Of a DNA stretch of 23,675 bases, positions 7,429 to 14,748 are shown piece by piece. The notes under the pieces are model-generated. The model searched no databases and was not told the origin of the DNA. It saw only the letters and a program-made list of their open reading frames with translations. Numbering within the stretch: position 1 is the first letter of the stretch; the number at the start of each line of letters is the position of its first letter. The position numbers were made by a program, and so were the translations under genes. The stretch lies in contig JBFGDZ010000034.1 in the NCBI GenBank assembly GCA_041580375.1, positions 1-23,675 of the forward strand. The letters run 5' to 3'. This stretch comes from JAPUIN01 sp041580375. Lineage in GTDB: Bacteria > Acidobacteriota > Polarisedimenticolia > Gp22-AA2.

Positions 7429-8201
7429 GCGCCGATCGAGCGCACGCGGTAGTCGACGTTATCCTGGATCCAGGACCAGAGTCGATCCTGCCGGGCGAGG
7501 GCGACCTGGGGCCGCACCTGATCCTTCCACCCGCGCATGACCTCGCCGTCCACCGTCCAGAGGCGGACCCGGTGGCGGGGGACCAGATCGCGCCATTTCG
7601 CACCGACCTTCGGGCTGACGTAGGCGAGCCGCAGGGTCAGCCTGCGGGACAGGTACTCGAGCGGGCTCAGATCGATTCCCTCGTACATCTGATCCGACCC
7701 GGGCTTCGCGCCCGGAACGGAGTAGTCGGGAACGCCGTCGGTGACGATCATCAGCGTGATCGGTGCCAGGATGAGATTGCGGTCCTTGACGATCCGGGCG
7801 ACCTTCTGGAAGAAGGGATTGAAGTCGGTGAGGGCGTCGTCGGGAGCGAACCATTCACGCAGATCGATCTCGATCTGCTCGACGGACTTGCCGGTGAAGT
7901 CGTGGATCGGATGAAAGGCCTTCGGCTCGTCCGGGTTCTTCCCCCCGATGGCGGCGACGAACAGTTCCCGCGGCTCCTCGAGCCCCCCCAGCCGGTTGAG
8001 GTGCCCGTAGATATAGTGAGCCAGGAAGTTCATGGCGTCGTCGTAGTGACCGGACCGGAGGAAGGAACCGCTCGTGTCGACGCCGATGAACAGCGTCGTG
8101 CGCGGCGTGGTCTCGGTCGCCTCCAGTCCGCAGCCGCCGAGCAGGAGAGCGCCGGCGGCCAGGATCGCGAGCGCCGCGCGGGCGGCGAAAGGCCTCCTCA
8201 T
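7425..8201 (-). CDS. Lipoprotein with a von Willebrand factor A-like domain
   Basis: A 258-aa protein with a lipoprotein signal: MRRPFAARAALAILAAGALL then the lipobox L-G-G-C24. The mature part begins with TTLFIGVDTSGSF, where D42, S44 and S46 form the D-x-S-x-S MIDAS metal site of VWA domains. D155 in IVTDGVPD is the later MIDAS acidic residue. The domain spans roughly residues 36-240 and ends in a Trp-rich tail (LWSWIQDNVDYRV). It is predicted to sit on the periplasmic face of a membrane and to bind a protein partner through Mg2+. Its ATG overlaps the stop of the upstream membrane-protein gene by 4 nt, so the two are translationally coupled and probably work together. No specific family name is recognised. 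Confidence 0.7.
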   Translation of the reverse strand: MRRPFAARAALAILAAGALLLGGCGLEATETTPRTTLFIGVDTSGSFLRSGHYDDAMNFLAHYIYGHLNRLGGLEEPRELFVAAIGGKNPDEPKAFHPIHDFTGKSVEQIEIDLREWFAPDDALTDFNPFFQKVARIVKDRNLILAPITLMIVTDGVPDYSVPGAKPGSDQMYEGIDLSPLEYLSRRLTLRLAYVSPKVGAKWRDLVPRHRVRLWTVDGEVMRGWKDQVRPQVALARQDRLWSWIQDNVDYRVRSIGA

Positions 8202-9442
8202 GACGGGGTCCCCGCCTTGCGCGGCGATATCTTGAAGAACGAGGCGATGTCGCGCGTCTCCATGACGTCCTTCAGGCTCTTGAGCGGGAGGCTCATCACC
8301 GGGCTGGAGGTCAGCAGGATGATGGCGAAGTTCAGCGATGCGGCCAGGACCTGAAGGACCGGCAGCGTGAGGTATTCGAGCACCTCGCTGCCCTTGGTGT
8401 GCAGCCATTCGATCTCCATCTTGAACTCGTTGATCGGGCCCCGCCACCAGCCCACCGGTTCCTCGGCGGGCACGCTTCCCGTCACCGGCTCCTCGGGCTG
8501 GGCCAGGGGCCGGCGGGAGATGAAGGCCAGCAGCGGCGGCGTGCCGAACTGGCCGAACAGGAACCAGGTCATCCCACGGATCCCGACCCACCCGAAGGTC
8601 GCGACCGTCAGGGTGAATCCGATCCCCAGGCGGAACTGCTCGCTCGTCTGCTGGGCGATCCACGGCGTGATCGCGTCGACCAGTTCGCGGTAGAGGAACA
8701 TCACCTCGAAGAACATGACGAACAATTCGACCACGAGCATCTGCACGACGAACTTGTACTCGCGCCGCTTGATGGTGTCGAGGAACGCCTGCAGGCAGGC
8801 GAAGCTGCCCAGGATCAGCATGAGCAGGAACATGAACAGAATCGGGCCCGTGAAACGGGGCGCGTTCATGCCGACGAGGTCGGACAGAACCTCGGACACC
8901 GTCGGGTAGAGCGTGTACGTGAAGATCGTCGTCTCCAGCGTGCACCAGAAGAGGAGCAGCACGAAGGCGATCCACGGCACGCCGGGCTGAAAGTAGGAGC
9001 GCGACAGACGGCCCGTCATCGAGAAGGGCGCGATGACGACCTGGCGCAGCGCCTCCATCAGGAACCGGACGGCGAGCCGGGCCAGCGTGAAGAGCCAGCC
9101 GAAGGCCACCAGCACCAGCCGGAACAGCCCGACCCAGTAGTGCCACGCGGACCGCGCGGCGTCCCACCATCCGAGCAGCATCATCTGCAGGAAACGGATG
9201 CGGCCTGAGCGGAACGGGAGCGTGTAGAGGGAGAGCTGTGTGCACCAGAGGCCGGCCAGCACCAGCATGGCAGGGAACATCAGGAAGACGATCTTGCCGG
9301 CGGTCGCCCAGCCGGACGACGAGTACAGGAAGAATTCCAGCATCGAGCGCTGGACTCCCAGCAGCCAGGTGATCGGTATCAGGAGCCGTTCCAGGAGCCC
9401 TGACGACATGAAGGGCTCCGCGGCGACGAGACTGTTCTGCAT
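8198..9442 (-). CDS. Polytopic inner-membrane protein of unknown function
   Basis: A 414-aa protein with about seven hydrophobic segments, at roughly residues 50-70, 110-128, 160-180, 200-222, 235-255, 280-300 and 350-375. Aromatic-rich helices include WIAFVLLLFWCTLETTIFTYTLY and FVVQMLVVELFVMFFEVMFLY. A hydrophilic loop around residues 312-345 carries PEEPVTGSVPAEEPVG. I do not recognise the family. The reading frame continues 70 codons upstream, but AGGAGGGG directly before the ATG at 9442, and the non-coding character upstream, fix the start here. It is the first gene of a two-gene operon with the VWA lipoprotein, with a candidate promoter at 9490-9517. A membrane scaffold or channel whose periplasmic partner is the VWA lipoprotein is a reasonable guess, no more. 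Confidence 0.6.
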   Translation of the reverse strand: MQNSLVAAEPFMSSGLLERLLIPITWLLGVQRSMLEFFLYSSSGWATAGKIVFLMFPAMLVLAGLWCTQLSLYTLPFRSGRIRFLQMMLLGWWDAARSAWHYWVGLFRLVLVAFGWLFTLARLAVRFLMEALRQVVIAPFSMTGRLSRSYFQPGVPWIAFVLLLFWCTLETTIFTYTLYPTVSEVLSDLVGMNAPRFTGPILFMFLLMLILGSFACLQAFLDTIKRREYKFVVQMLVVELFVMFFEVMFLYRELVDAITPWIAQQTSEQFRLGIGFTLTVATFGWVGIRGMTWFLFGQFGTPPLLAFISRRPLAQPEEPVTGSVPAEEPVGWWRGPINEFKMEIEWLHTKGSEVLEYLTLPVLQVLAASLNFAIILLTSSPVMSLPLKSLKDVMETRDIASFFKISPRKAGTPS

Positions 9443-9489
9443 CCCCTCCTCCTCTACGCCTCGCACGGCGAGATCCGGGGTCACAAGAG

Positions 9490-9517
9490 AAGGTAGGCTG
9501 GGGGAGGGCGCAGTCAA
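9490..9517 (-). promoter_or_regulatory. Candidate promoter of the membrane protein/VWA lipoprotein operon
   Basis: On the minus strand, TTGACT (9517-9512) is followed after 16 nt by TACCTT (9495-9490). Transcription would begin about 40 nt before the ATG at 9442. It shares the TTGAC and TAC elements with other promoter candidates of the window. Confidence 0.5.
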
Positions 9518-9692
9518 GGATCCGGGCCGATCCCTCAAATTCGAAGTCGACCGGCTGTCAGATTCTTGAAGGGGACCGCCCGCCGCCTGTCGAGCGGCCG
9601 GACAGGCGGGGATCCCGCGCGATCGGGGGAGACCCGGAGCCCGCGGGTTCACGGTCCCGCGCCGGCGCGCCCGCGGATCCGCGCCCCGACGG

Positions 9693-9721
9693 TTGGAGAA
9701 GTCCGTCCGTTGGAGTACGAT
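9693..9721 (+). promoter_or_regulatory. Candidate promoter of the radical SAM gene
   Basis: TTGGAG (9693-9698) and TACGAT (9716-9721) are separated by 17 nt. The -10 matches the consensus at 4 of 6 positions and the -35 at 3 of 6. The predicted start of transcription is about 35 nt before the ATG at 9764. Confidence 0.4.
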
Positions 9722-9763
9722 GGTGCACTCCCAAAGAGGGGAATGCGGGACGGGAGACCAGTC

Positions 9764-11290
9764 ATGGCCGCCGCACGGTCACGACGCGTGATCCTGATCG
9801 AGCCGGACATCAATCCGATCACGCGCCGCTTCGGCCTGCCGATCGTCGCCAACTATCCGCCGCTGGCGCAGGTGAGGCTGGCCGGGCAGTTGGACGGGGC
9901 CGACGTCGAGATCGCGGATCTGCGGATTCCCGGGGAGCGCGACCGGCTGGTCGCGAGCCTGCGGGCCGATCCGCCGGCCCTCGCCGGCATCTCGCTCACG
10001 TTCACGTCGAACGGGGACGAGGCGGCCGAAGCCGCGTCGCTCGTCCGGCGCACCTCGCCCTCGACGACCATCGTCCTGGGAGGGACGGCGCCGTCCGAGG
10101 ATCCGCAGTCGTTCGGGGACACGCAGGCCGACCTGATCTGCTTCCGCGCGGGCGACGGGGCTCTCGCCGCGCTCGCCCGCGAGGTGATCGCCTCGGGGCG
10201 CGCTCCCGAACGCTTCCCCGGCTTCTATCACCGGGAGGACGGACGCTGGGCGCTCCATCCCGGGCCGGCCGCGCCCGCGATGGCGGACCTGCGTCCCTAC
10301 GCCTGGCATCTTCTGCCGCGCCGCTACTGGCGGCACTACTACCAGGGCATGCGACCGACCGGGATCGGCCAGACGAGCGAGGGCTGTCCGTTCGACTGCA
10401 GCTTCTGCAGCGTGTGGAAGACGCACGGGCGCCGGGTCGCTCTCGCCGCGCCCGGCAACGTGCGCCACGATTTTCGATCGCTCCCGGGATTCGTCCGCGG
10501 CTTCTTCTTCGCCGACGACATCTGGATGCAGGCGAGCGAGGCGCAGATCCGCGGCCTTTACGATCCGCTTCTCTCCTGGATGGCGTCCGAGTTCCTGCCC
10601 CGGCGGCGGGATTTCTGGCTGACCGTGGAGACCCGGACCGACCTCTATCTCAGAGAGGAAGCGCGCTTCCGCGAGTGGATCCGCCGCGGCGGCCTGAAGT
10701 GGATCCTGTTCGGCGTCGAGGCCGTGACGGACGAGCAGCTGGACAATTTCAGCAAGCGCAACACCGTCGACAAGAACAGCGAGGCGATCCGGCGCGCCGC
10801 TTCGGCGGGCGCCCGGGTCACGGCGCAGTTCGTCATTCAGCCGGAGGCGGACGGGGCCTACTTCGACGAGATCGTCCGCTTCCTCCGCGTCCACCGGCCC
10901 TGGATCCGCACGGCGAACTTCACCATCGCCACGCCGCTCCCCGGCACCGAGCTCTACAGGCAGGTCCTGCCCGAGCATCCGGATCTGGCCGATCGCCGGG
11001 CCGTCGCCCATCCCGGATTCTCCCTCTTCACCGCCCTCATGCCGACCCGCCTCGACCCGCGGGACTTCTACGCGCAGGTGGCGCGCGTCTACCGCGAGGC
11101 GAATCACGTCACGTTCCGTCCATCGATCGTCGGCCAGGGCCTCAGGATGCTGGCGCGATCGCCGTGGCTCATCCCCCGCATGATCCGCGCCCCGCGCGCG
11201 CTCCGGGCTCTCACCGACCCGTCCACCTTCATCGACACCCACCTGCGCGTCCAGGGGGACCGGCTGATGAAGGCGCGCCGGGCCGCCTGA
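9764..11290 (+). CDS. B12-binding-domain radical SAM protein
   Basis: A 508-aa protein with an N-terminal Rossmann-like B12-binding domain (residues about 8-150; RVILIEPD, LAGISLTFTSNG, IVLGGTAPSED) and a radical SAM domain with C208-x3-C212-x2-C215 (GCPFDCSFC) for the [4Fe-4S] cluster. The barrel continues with FFFADDIWM, LTVETRTDLY and WILFGVEAVTDEQL, then a C-terminal helical region. The B12 domain lacks a clear D-x-H-x-x-G motif, so cobalamin may bind base-off without a His ligand or not at all. Members of this class include hopanoid C-3 methylase (HpnR), other lipid methylases and cyclases; the SVWKTHG segment after the cluster recalls HpnR-like proteins, but I cannot confirm this. GGGAG at 9752-9756, 7 nt before ATG 9764, decides this start over the in-frame ATG at 9743, whose GAGGGG is only 1 nt away. 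Confidence 0.8.
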   Translation: MAAARSRRVILIEPDINPITRRFGLPIVANYPPLAQVRLAGQLDGADVEIADLRIPGERDRLVASLRADPPALAGISLTFTSNGDEAAEAASLVRRTSPSTTIVLGGTAPSEDPQSFGDTQADLICFRAGDGALAALAREVIASGRAPERFPGFYHREDGRWALHPGPAAPAMADLRPYAWHLLPRRYWRHYYQGMRPTGIGQTSEGCPFDCSFCSVWKTHGRRVALAAPGNVRHDFRSLPGFVRGFFFADDIWMQASEAQIRGLYDPLLSWMASEFLPRRRDFWLTVETRTDLYLREEARFREWIRRGGLKWILFGVEAVTDEQLDNFSKRNTVDKNSEAIRRAASAGARVTAQFVIQPEADGAYFDEIVRFLRVHRPWIRTANFTIATPLPGTELYRQVLPEHPDLADRRAVAHPGFSLFTALMPTRLDPRDFYAQVARVYREANHVTFRPSIVGQGLRMLARSPWLIPRMIRAPRALRALTDPSTFIDTHLRVQGDRLMKARRAA

Positions 11291-11310
11291 CCCGGCCGGC
11301 CGGTCGGCTC

Positions 11311-11330
11311 GGCCGCGGGTGGCCGCGGCC
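11311..11330 (+). terminator. Candidate terminator of the radical SAM gene
   Basis: GGCCGCGG (11311-11318) and CCGCGGCC (11323-11330) form a perfect 8-bp stem with a 4-nt loop (GTGG), starting 20 nt after the stop codon. It is followed by CCCCTTTCC, a weak pyrimidine tract instead of a true U-run. Confidence 0.5.
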
Positions 11331-11463
11331 CCCCTTTCCGTATAACTTGGGAAAATGCCCCGCGAGCGCGTGGATCCGGGCTTCTCTAGGGGCGGTCCCT
11401 CCGGGGAAGGACGTGGCAAGGCGGGATCGCGCGGGGCCCGTGCGTGGAGAATCGCCGGGAAGT

Positions 11464-11476
11464 TTAATTGGATTAA
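11464..11476. repeat. AT-rich palindrome in a GC-rich gap
   Basis: TTAAT-TGG-ATTAA is a perfect 5-bp inverted repeat around a 3-nt centre, inside an AT-rich island of about 28 nt (11459-11486) that stands out against the roughly 70% GC surroundings. It lies downstream of both flanking genes (the radical SAM gene on the plus strand and the sulfatase-fold gene on the minus strand), so an operator role is not obvious. Nearby, GTATAAC at 11340-11346 looks like a -10 box but leads into no gene on the plus strand. Confidence 0.4.
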
Positions 11477-11521
11477 CGTTTTATCGTGGACGGCTCCACA
11501 CGATTGCAGGGCCTGATCGGC

Positions 11522-12904
11522 TCATTTGGCGTAGCCGAGGCTCCTGAGCCGCTCGAGGTCGTCATGGTCGGCCATGTCGTAGGAGGTGAAATTCGCGGTC
11601 GATTCGACCCAGAGGACCAGGTCCGCGCCCGACGGGCGGATGTCCGGGTTCAGGGCAATCAGGTTCTCGCGCTCGCCCGCGCCGGCGAGGTCATGAAGGA
11701 AGGAGGCGCCCGTCCGTGTGTCGTGGACGAACTTCAACGATCCCTCGCGGTAACCGATGAGGGTCGGTATGAAGCTGACCCTGCGCGAGAACAGTCTCCA
11801 GAACTTCTTGCGGGCGCCCGGGTAGGTCTCGAAGTGGATCCGGCGTCCCGCGAATCCGGGAGCGTCCGGAGCGGTTCGCCGGGATTCTCCACGGACGAGG
11901 AGGGGGGAGAGATCGAGCCCGCTGGCGTACTCGGGGGCCGGCAGGCCCATGAGGGCCAGGATCGTGGGAGTGAGATCGAGAAGGGCCACGGGGGTCCCGA
12001 TCGCGATTCCCGCCGGAATGCGACCGGGCCACGAGATGATCAACGGCACGCGGACGATCTCCTCGTAGAGAAACCGGCCGTGGCCGACGTAGCCGTGCTC
12101 GCCCAGGCTCTCGCCGTGATCCGCCGCGATGACGACGAGCGTGTCGCGTTCGAGATCGAGATCGCGGAGCGCCGACAGGAGCCTCCCGATCTGCCCGTCC
12201 ATGTGCCGGATCTCGCTGTCGTACTTGAGCGTGCGCGAAGGGAGGCGCCGAGCCCGGCGCTCCTCCCGCGCGTCCAGATCCTCGAGCAGGGCCGGCCGGC
12301 GCACGTACGGTGCGTGCGGGTCGAAGTAGTGCACCCAGAGGAAGAACGGGCCGTCCTCCCGCCGCCGCAGCCAGTCCAGGGCCTCCGGGGTGACCTGATG
12401 CGCGAATCGCTGCGTGTTGACGAGACGGTAGCGGTCCCGCATGGAATCGTCGTACAGGTCGAACCCCTGATCGAGACCCGACAGTCGGGCGCGCAGCGTC
12501 CAGCCGGAGAGAAACGCCGCGGTCCGGTAGCCCGCCTCGCCCAGCCGCTCCGCCAGGGTCCGCGCCCTGTCGGGGAGCGGAACGCCGTTGCGCACGGCGC
12601 CGTGCTCGTGCGGGTGGAGGCCGGTCATCATCGTCGCGTGCGACGGTCCCGTGAGGGGTATCTGGGAGATTGCATCGGTGAACAGCACGCCGCCACGGGC
12701 GACGCCGTCGATCACGGGGGAGGTGGGCAGCGGGTACCCGTAGCATCCCAGGTGATCCGCCCGGGTGCTGTCCAGCGTGATCAGCAGGAGATTGGGCCGG
12801 GAGCCGTCGGCGGGCCGCACGGAGTCCTCCCGGGCGTGCGCCTCGAGGAGTCCGGCGAGCAGGCAGGCGATGAGAGCGGACGAACGGACCGGGATCATGG
12901 CCAT
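11522..12904 (-). CDS. Secreted sulfatase-fold (alkaline phosphatase superfamily) protein with Thr at the nucleophile position
   Basis: A 460-aa protein with an N-terminal signal peptide (MAMIPVRSSALIACLLAGLLEAHA). The sulfatase fold is clear: LLLITLDSTRADHLGCYGY with metal ligands D45 and D50, the nucleophile region PLTGPSHATMMTG (residues 83-95), and VVIAADHGESLGEHG with the second metal-ligand group. The formylglycine motif C/S-x-P-x-R is replaced by T85-G-P-S-H89, so the usual cysteine or serine is Thr and the Arg is His. It therefore cannot form formylglycine and is more likely a Thr-nucleophile hydrolase or transferase. The protein ends in LRSLGYAK, common in this subgroup. Upstream in-frame ATGs at 12928 and 12937 would add an acidic stretch before the signal peptide, so I chose 12904; none has a clear Shine-Dalgarno. 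It is divergent from the flippase-like gene. Confidence 0.8.
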   Translation of the reverse strand: MAMIPVRSSALIACLLAGLLEAHAREDSVRPADGSRPNLLLITLDSTRADHLGCYGYPLPTSPVIDGVARGGVLFTDAISQIPLTGPSHATMMTGLHPHEHGAVRNGVPLPDRARTLAERLGEAGYRTAAFLSGWTLRARLSGLDQGFDLYDDSMRDRYRLVNTQRFAHQVTPEALDWLRRREDGPFFLWVHYFDPHAPYVRRPALLEDLDAREERRARRLPSRTLKYDSEIRHMDGQIGRLLSALRDLDLERDTLVVIAADHGESLGEHGYVGHGRFLYEEIVRVPLIISWPGRIPAGIAIGTPVALLDLTPTILALMGLPAPEYASGLDLSPLLVRGESRRTAPDAPGFAGRRIHFETYPGARKKFWRLFSRRVSFIPTLIGYREGSLKFVHDTRTGASFLHDLAGAGERENLIALNPDIRPSGADLVLWVESTANFTSYDMADHDDLERLRSLGYAK

Positions 12905-12980
12905 CGCACCGTCATCAAGGATGCACATTCTAACCATGTATCGCGGCGGATGATAGACGCCGGGGGAGCGCCGGGGGGCG

Positions 12981-13973
12981 ATGCGTCGATCGCGTAGATG
13001 GGTGAGGCAGGCCCTCTCGGCCGCGCTCTGGGTCGCGGCGGTCGTGTTCCTCGTGCGCGCCGCCGGCGACATCGGCTGGAGCGTGCTGGGAGATCGGCTG
13101 GCGCGCGCCGAGATCCACCTGCTCGCGCTCGTCCTCGCGATCAACCTGCTGCGCTACCTCGTCTGGGCCGCGCGCTGGAGATTGCTCGTGAGGCCACTCG
13201 AGCCGATCCCGTTCTGGCCTGCGCTGAGGGCGCTCCTGGCGAGCCTCTTCATCACCACCGTCGTCCCGGCGGCGCGGCCGTTCGGCGGACTGGTGCGGGC
13301 GCGCTACCTGGCGCGCGATCTGAACCGCGCGCGGGGCCCGCTCTACGGCGGGGCGATCGTCGATCAGCTCGGCTACGGAATCGTGAGCCTGGTTCTCGGC
13401 TCGATTTACCTGCCGCTCGCCTTCTGGGTCGATCCGCAGCGCGGCCCCGGCGATCGGCTCCTGCCCTGGGTGGCCGCGGCTGCGGGCCTGGTCCTCGCGT
13501 TCCTCGTCATGTGGCGACGGCGCGCGCACCTGCTGGCGCGCATGCGCGGGCGAATGCCCGGCGTGGCGGAGGCGCTCGAGGATGCGTTCGACGCCGCGCG
13601 GCGTCTGCTGGCTCACCCGTCGACCTGGCGGGTCGTCGCGATCGGAGGCGGGATCGTGTGGCTCGCGAACGTCCTGACCTTCCAGGTCGCCGCCGCGGCG
13701 CTCGGGTACCCGCTCGAATTCGCCTCGGCGGCGGCCGCGTTCGCCCTCGGGTCCCTCGCGGGCACCCTCACCGGGACGCCGGGCGGCGCCGGCACCACCG
13801 AACTGGCCGCGATCGCGCCGCTCGTCGCGCTGGGGGTGCCGGCCGAAGTGGCGCTTCCCGCCGTGCTGCTCGCGCGCGGCGTGCACTACCTGTGCTCGAT
13901 CCTCCTCGGCGGACTGGCGACGCTCCTTCCCCCCCGCAGGGACGCCGCCCCGATCACGGCCGAGTCGGTCTAG
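12981..13973 (+). CDS. UPF0104/lysylphosphatidylglycerol-synthase-like membrane flippase
   Basis: A 330-aa polytopic membrane protein with about eight hydrophobic segments. It matches the flippase-like domain family (UPF0104, the transmembrane region of MprF): an R-x-R-rich N-terminus, NLLRYLVWAARWRLLVRP after the second helix, SLFITTVVPAARPFGGLVRARYLARD, IVDQLGYGIVSLVLG, and the late motif GTPGGAGTTELAAI, which is the P-G-G-x-G-x-x-E signature of the family. Proteins of this type move or help modify lipids in the inner membrane, often next to glycosyltransferases or lipid-modifying enzymes. No catalytic aminoacyltransferase domain is attached. A GC-rich purine stretch precedes the ATG. The gene converges with the sigma factor gene with only 7 nt between stops and no hairpin there. 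Confidence 0.8.
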   Translation: MRRSRRWVRQALSAALWVAAVVFLVRAAGDIGWSVLGDRLARAEIHLLALVLAINLLRYLVWAARWRLLVRPLEPIPFWPALRALLASLFITTVVPAARPFGGLVRARYLARDLNRARGPLYGGAIVDQLGYGIVSLVLGSIYLPLAFWVDPQRGPGDRLLPWVAAAAGLVLAFLVMWRRRAHLLARMRGRMPGVAEALEDAFDAARRLLAHPSTWRVVAIGGGIVWLANVLTFQVAAAALGYPLEFASAAAAFALGSLAGTLTGTPGGAGTTELAAIAPLVALGVPAEVALPAVLLARGVHYLCSILLGGLATLLPPRRDAAPITAESV

Positions 13974-13980
13974 TAAAAGG

Positions 13981-14733
13981 TCAGCAAGGCTGCGCCCGCC
14001 GCTCGCGCCCGAGCGACGCGACGCGGGGAGCCGCGCCGGAGTGCAGTGTCGTCAGGAAGACGGCGATCCGGCGCCGCGCGGTCATCTCGATCTTGCGCAC
14101 ACCCTCGCGACTGACCCCGATCTCCCGCGACAACTCGCGCAGGGTGCGGCGGCGCCCGTCGAGCAGCCCGTAGCGCCCGATGATCACCTGCCGCTGGCGC
14201 GGGCTCAGGATCCGGATCGCCCTGCGGACGAGGGCCGCAGTCTCGTCGTGCAGCAGCGCATTCTCCGGATCGCGGGTGGACAGGTCGGCGAGCGACAGGA
14301 TCGCGGGGCGCAGGTCGTCGGGCGAGCCCTCGATCGACATCTCGACGGTGTGCAATGCCGGCTCCCCGACGTCGGCGCACCCGTGGCTTCCCATCCTCTC
14401 GCTGATCTCTTCCCGGGTGGGGTGGCGGCCGAATTCGTGCAGCAGGGCGTTCTCGACGCGCATCCTGCGGCGGATCTTCTTGAGCCGGTAATCGGGAACG
14501 CGGACGATTCGCGACTGGTGCTCGAGGGCGCTCAGGATCTGCTTGTGGATCCAGTAGCTGGCGTAGGTGAGGAACCGCGTCCCGCGCGACGGATCGAATC
14601 GCTGCGCCGCCTCCAGGAGACCGATGGCCCCCTCGTTGATGAGATCCTCGAGGGGCACGCCGTAGCGGCGATACTTCAGCGCCACTTCGGTGACATATCC
14701 CCGGTGCGTCGAGAGGAGCTCGTCAGGGGTCAC
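13981..14733 (-). CDS. Alternative sigma-70-family RNA polymerase sigma factor
   Basis: A 250-aa sigma factor with regions 2, 3 and 4 but no region 1.1. Region 2 (about residues 9-79) has DLINEGAIGLLEAAQRFDPSRG and RFLTYASYWIHKQI, then SRIVRVPDY in region 2.4. In region 2.3 one of the two tryptophans used in DNA melting is Tyr (Y60), with the second Trp (W61) kept. Region 3 is around residues 84-145. Region 4 (about 165-226) ends in the helix-turn-helix TLRELSREIGVSREGVRKIE. Length and architecture fit a group 2 or 3 stress-type sigma. It starts at GTG, 15 nt after the stop of the PAS gene, with GAGG 8 nt upstream, so the two form an operon. No anti-sigma gene is adjacent. The last 20 residues (after HSGAAP) are variable and end in Cys. 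Confidence 0.85.
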   Translation of the reverse strand: MTPDELLSTHRGYVTEVALKYRRYGVPLEDLINEGAIGLLEAAQRFDPSRGTRFLTYASYWIHKQILSALEHQSRIVRVPDYRLKKIRRRMRVENALLHEFGRHPTREEISERMGSHGCADVGEPALHTVEMSIEGSPDDLRPAILSLADLSTRDPENALLHDETAALVRRAIRILSPRQRQVIIGRYGLLDGRRRTLRELSREIGVSREGVRKIEMTARRRIAVFLTTLHSGAAPRVASLGRERRAQPC

Positions 14734-14748
14734 GGTCTCATCCTCATC

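Larger units (their letters stand above)
9443..9763. other. Divergent intergenic region with promoter candidates on both strands
   Basis: This 321-nt region separates the minus-strand membrane-protein operon from the plus-strand radical SAM gene. It contains the promoter candidates listed separately at 9490-9517 (minus) and 9693-9721 (plus). Between them I see no gene, repeat or RNA. The open frames that cross it are extensions of the two flanking genes with poor coding character. Confidence 0.5.

Noticed and set aside
11486..12997. 503-aa open frame on the plus strand
   Set aside because: It lies antisense to the sulfatase-fold gene; its protein has no hydrophobic core or recognisable motif and looks like the mirror of the high-GC3 codon pattern of the real gene.
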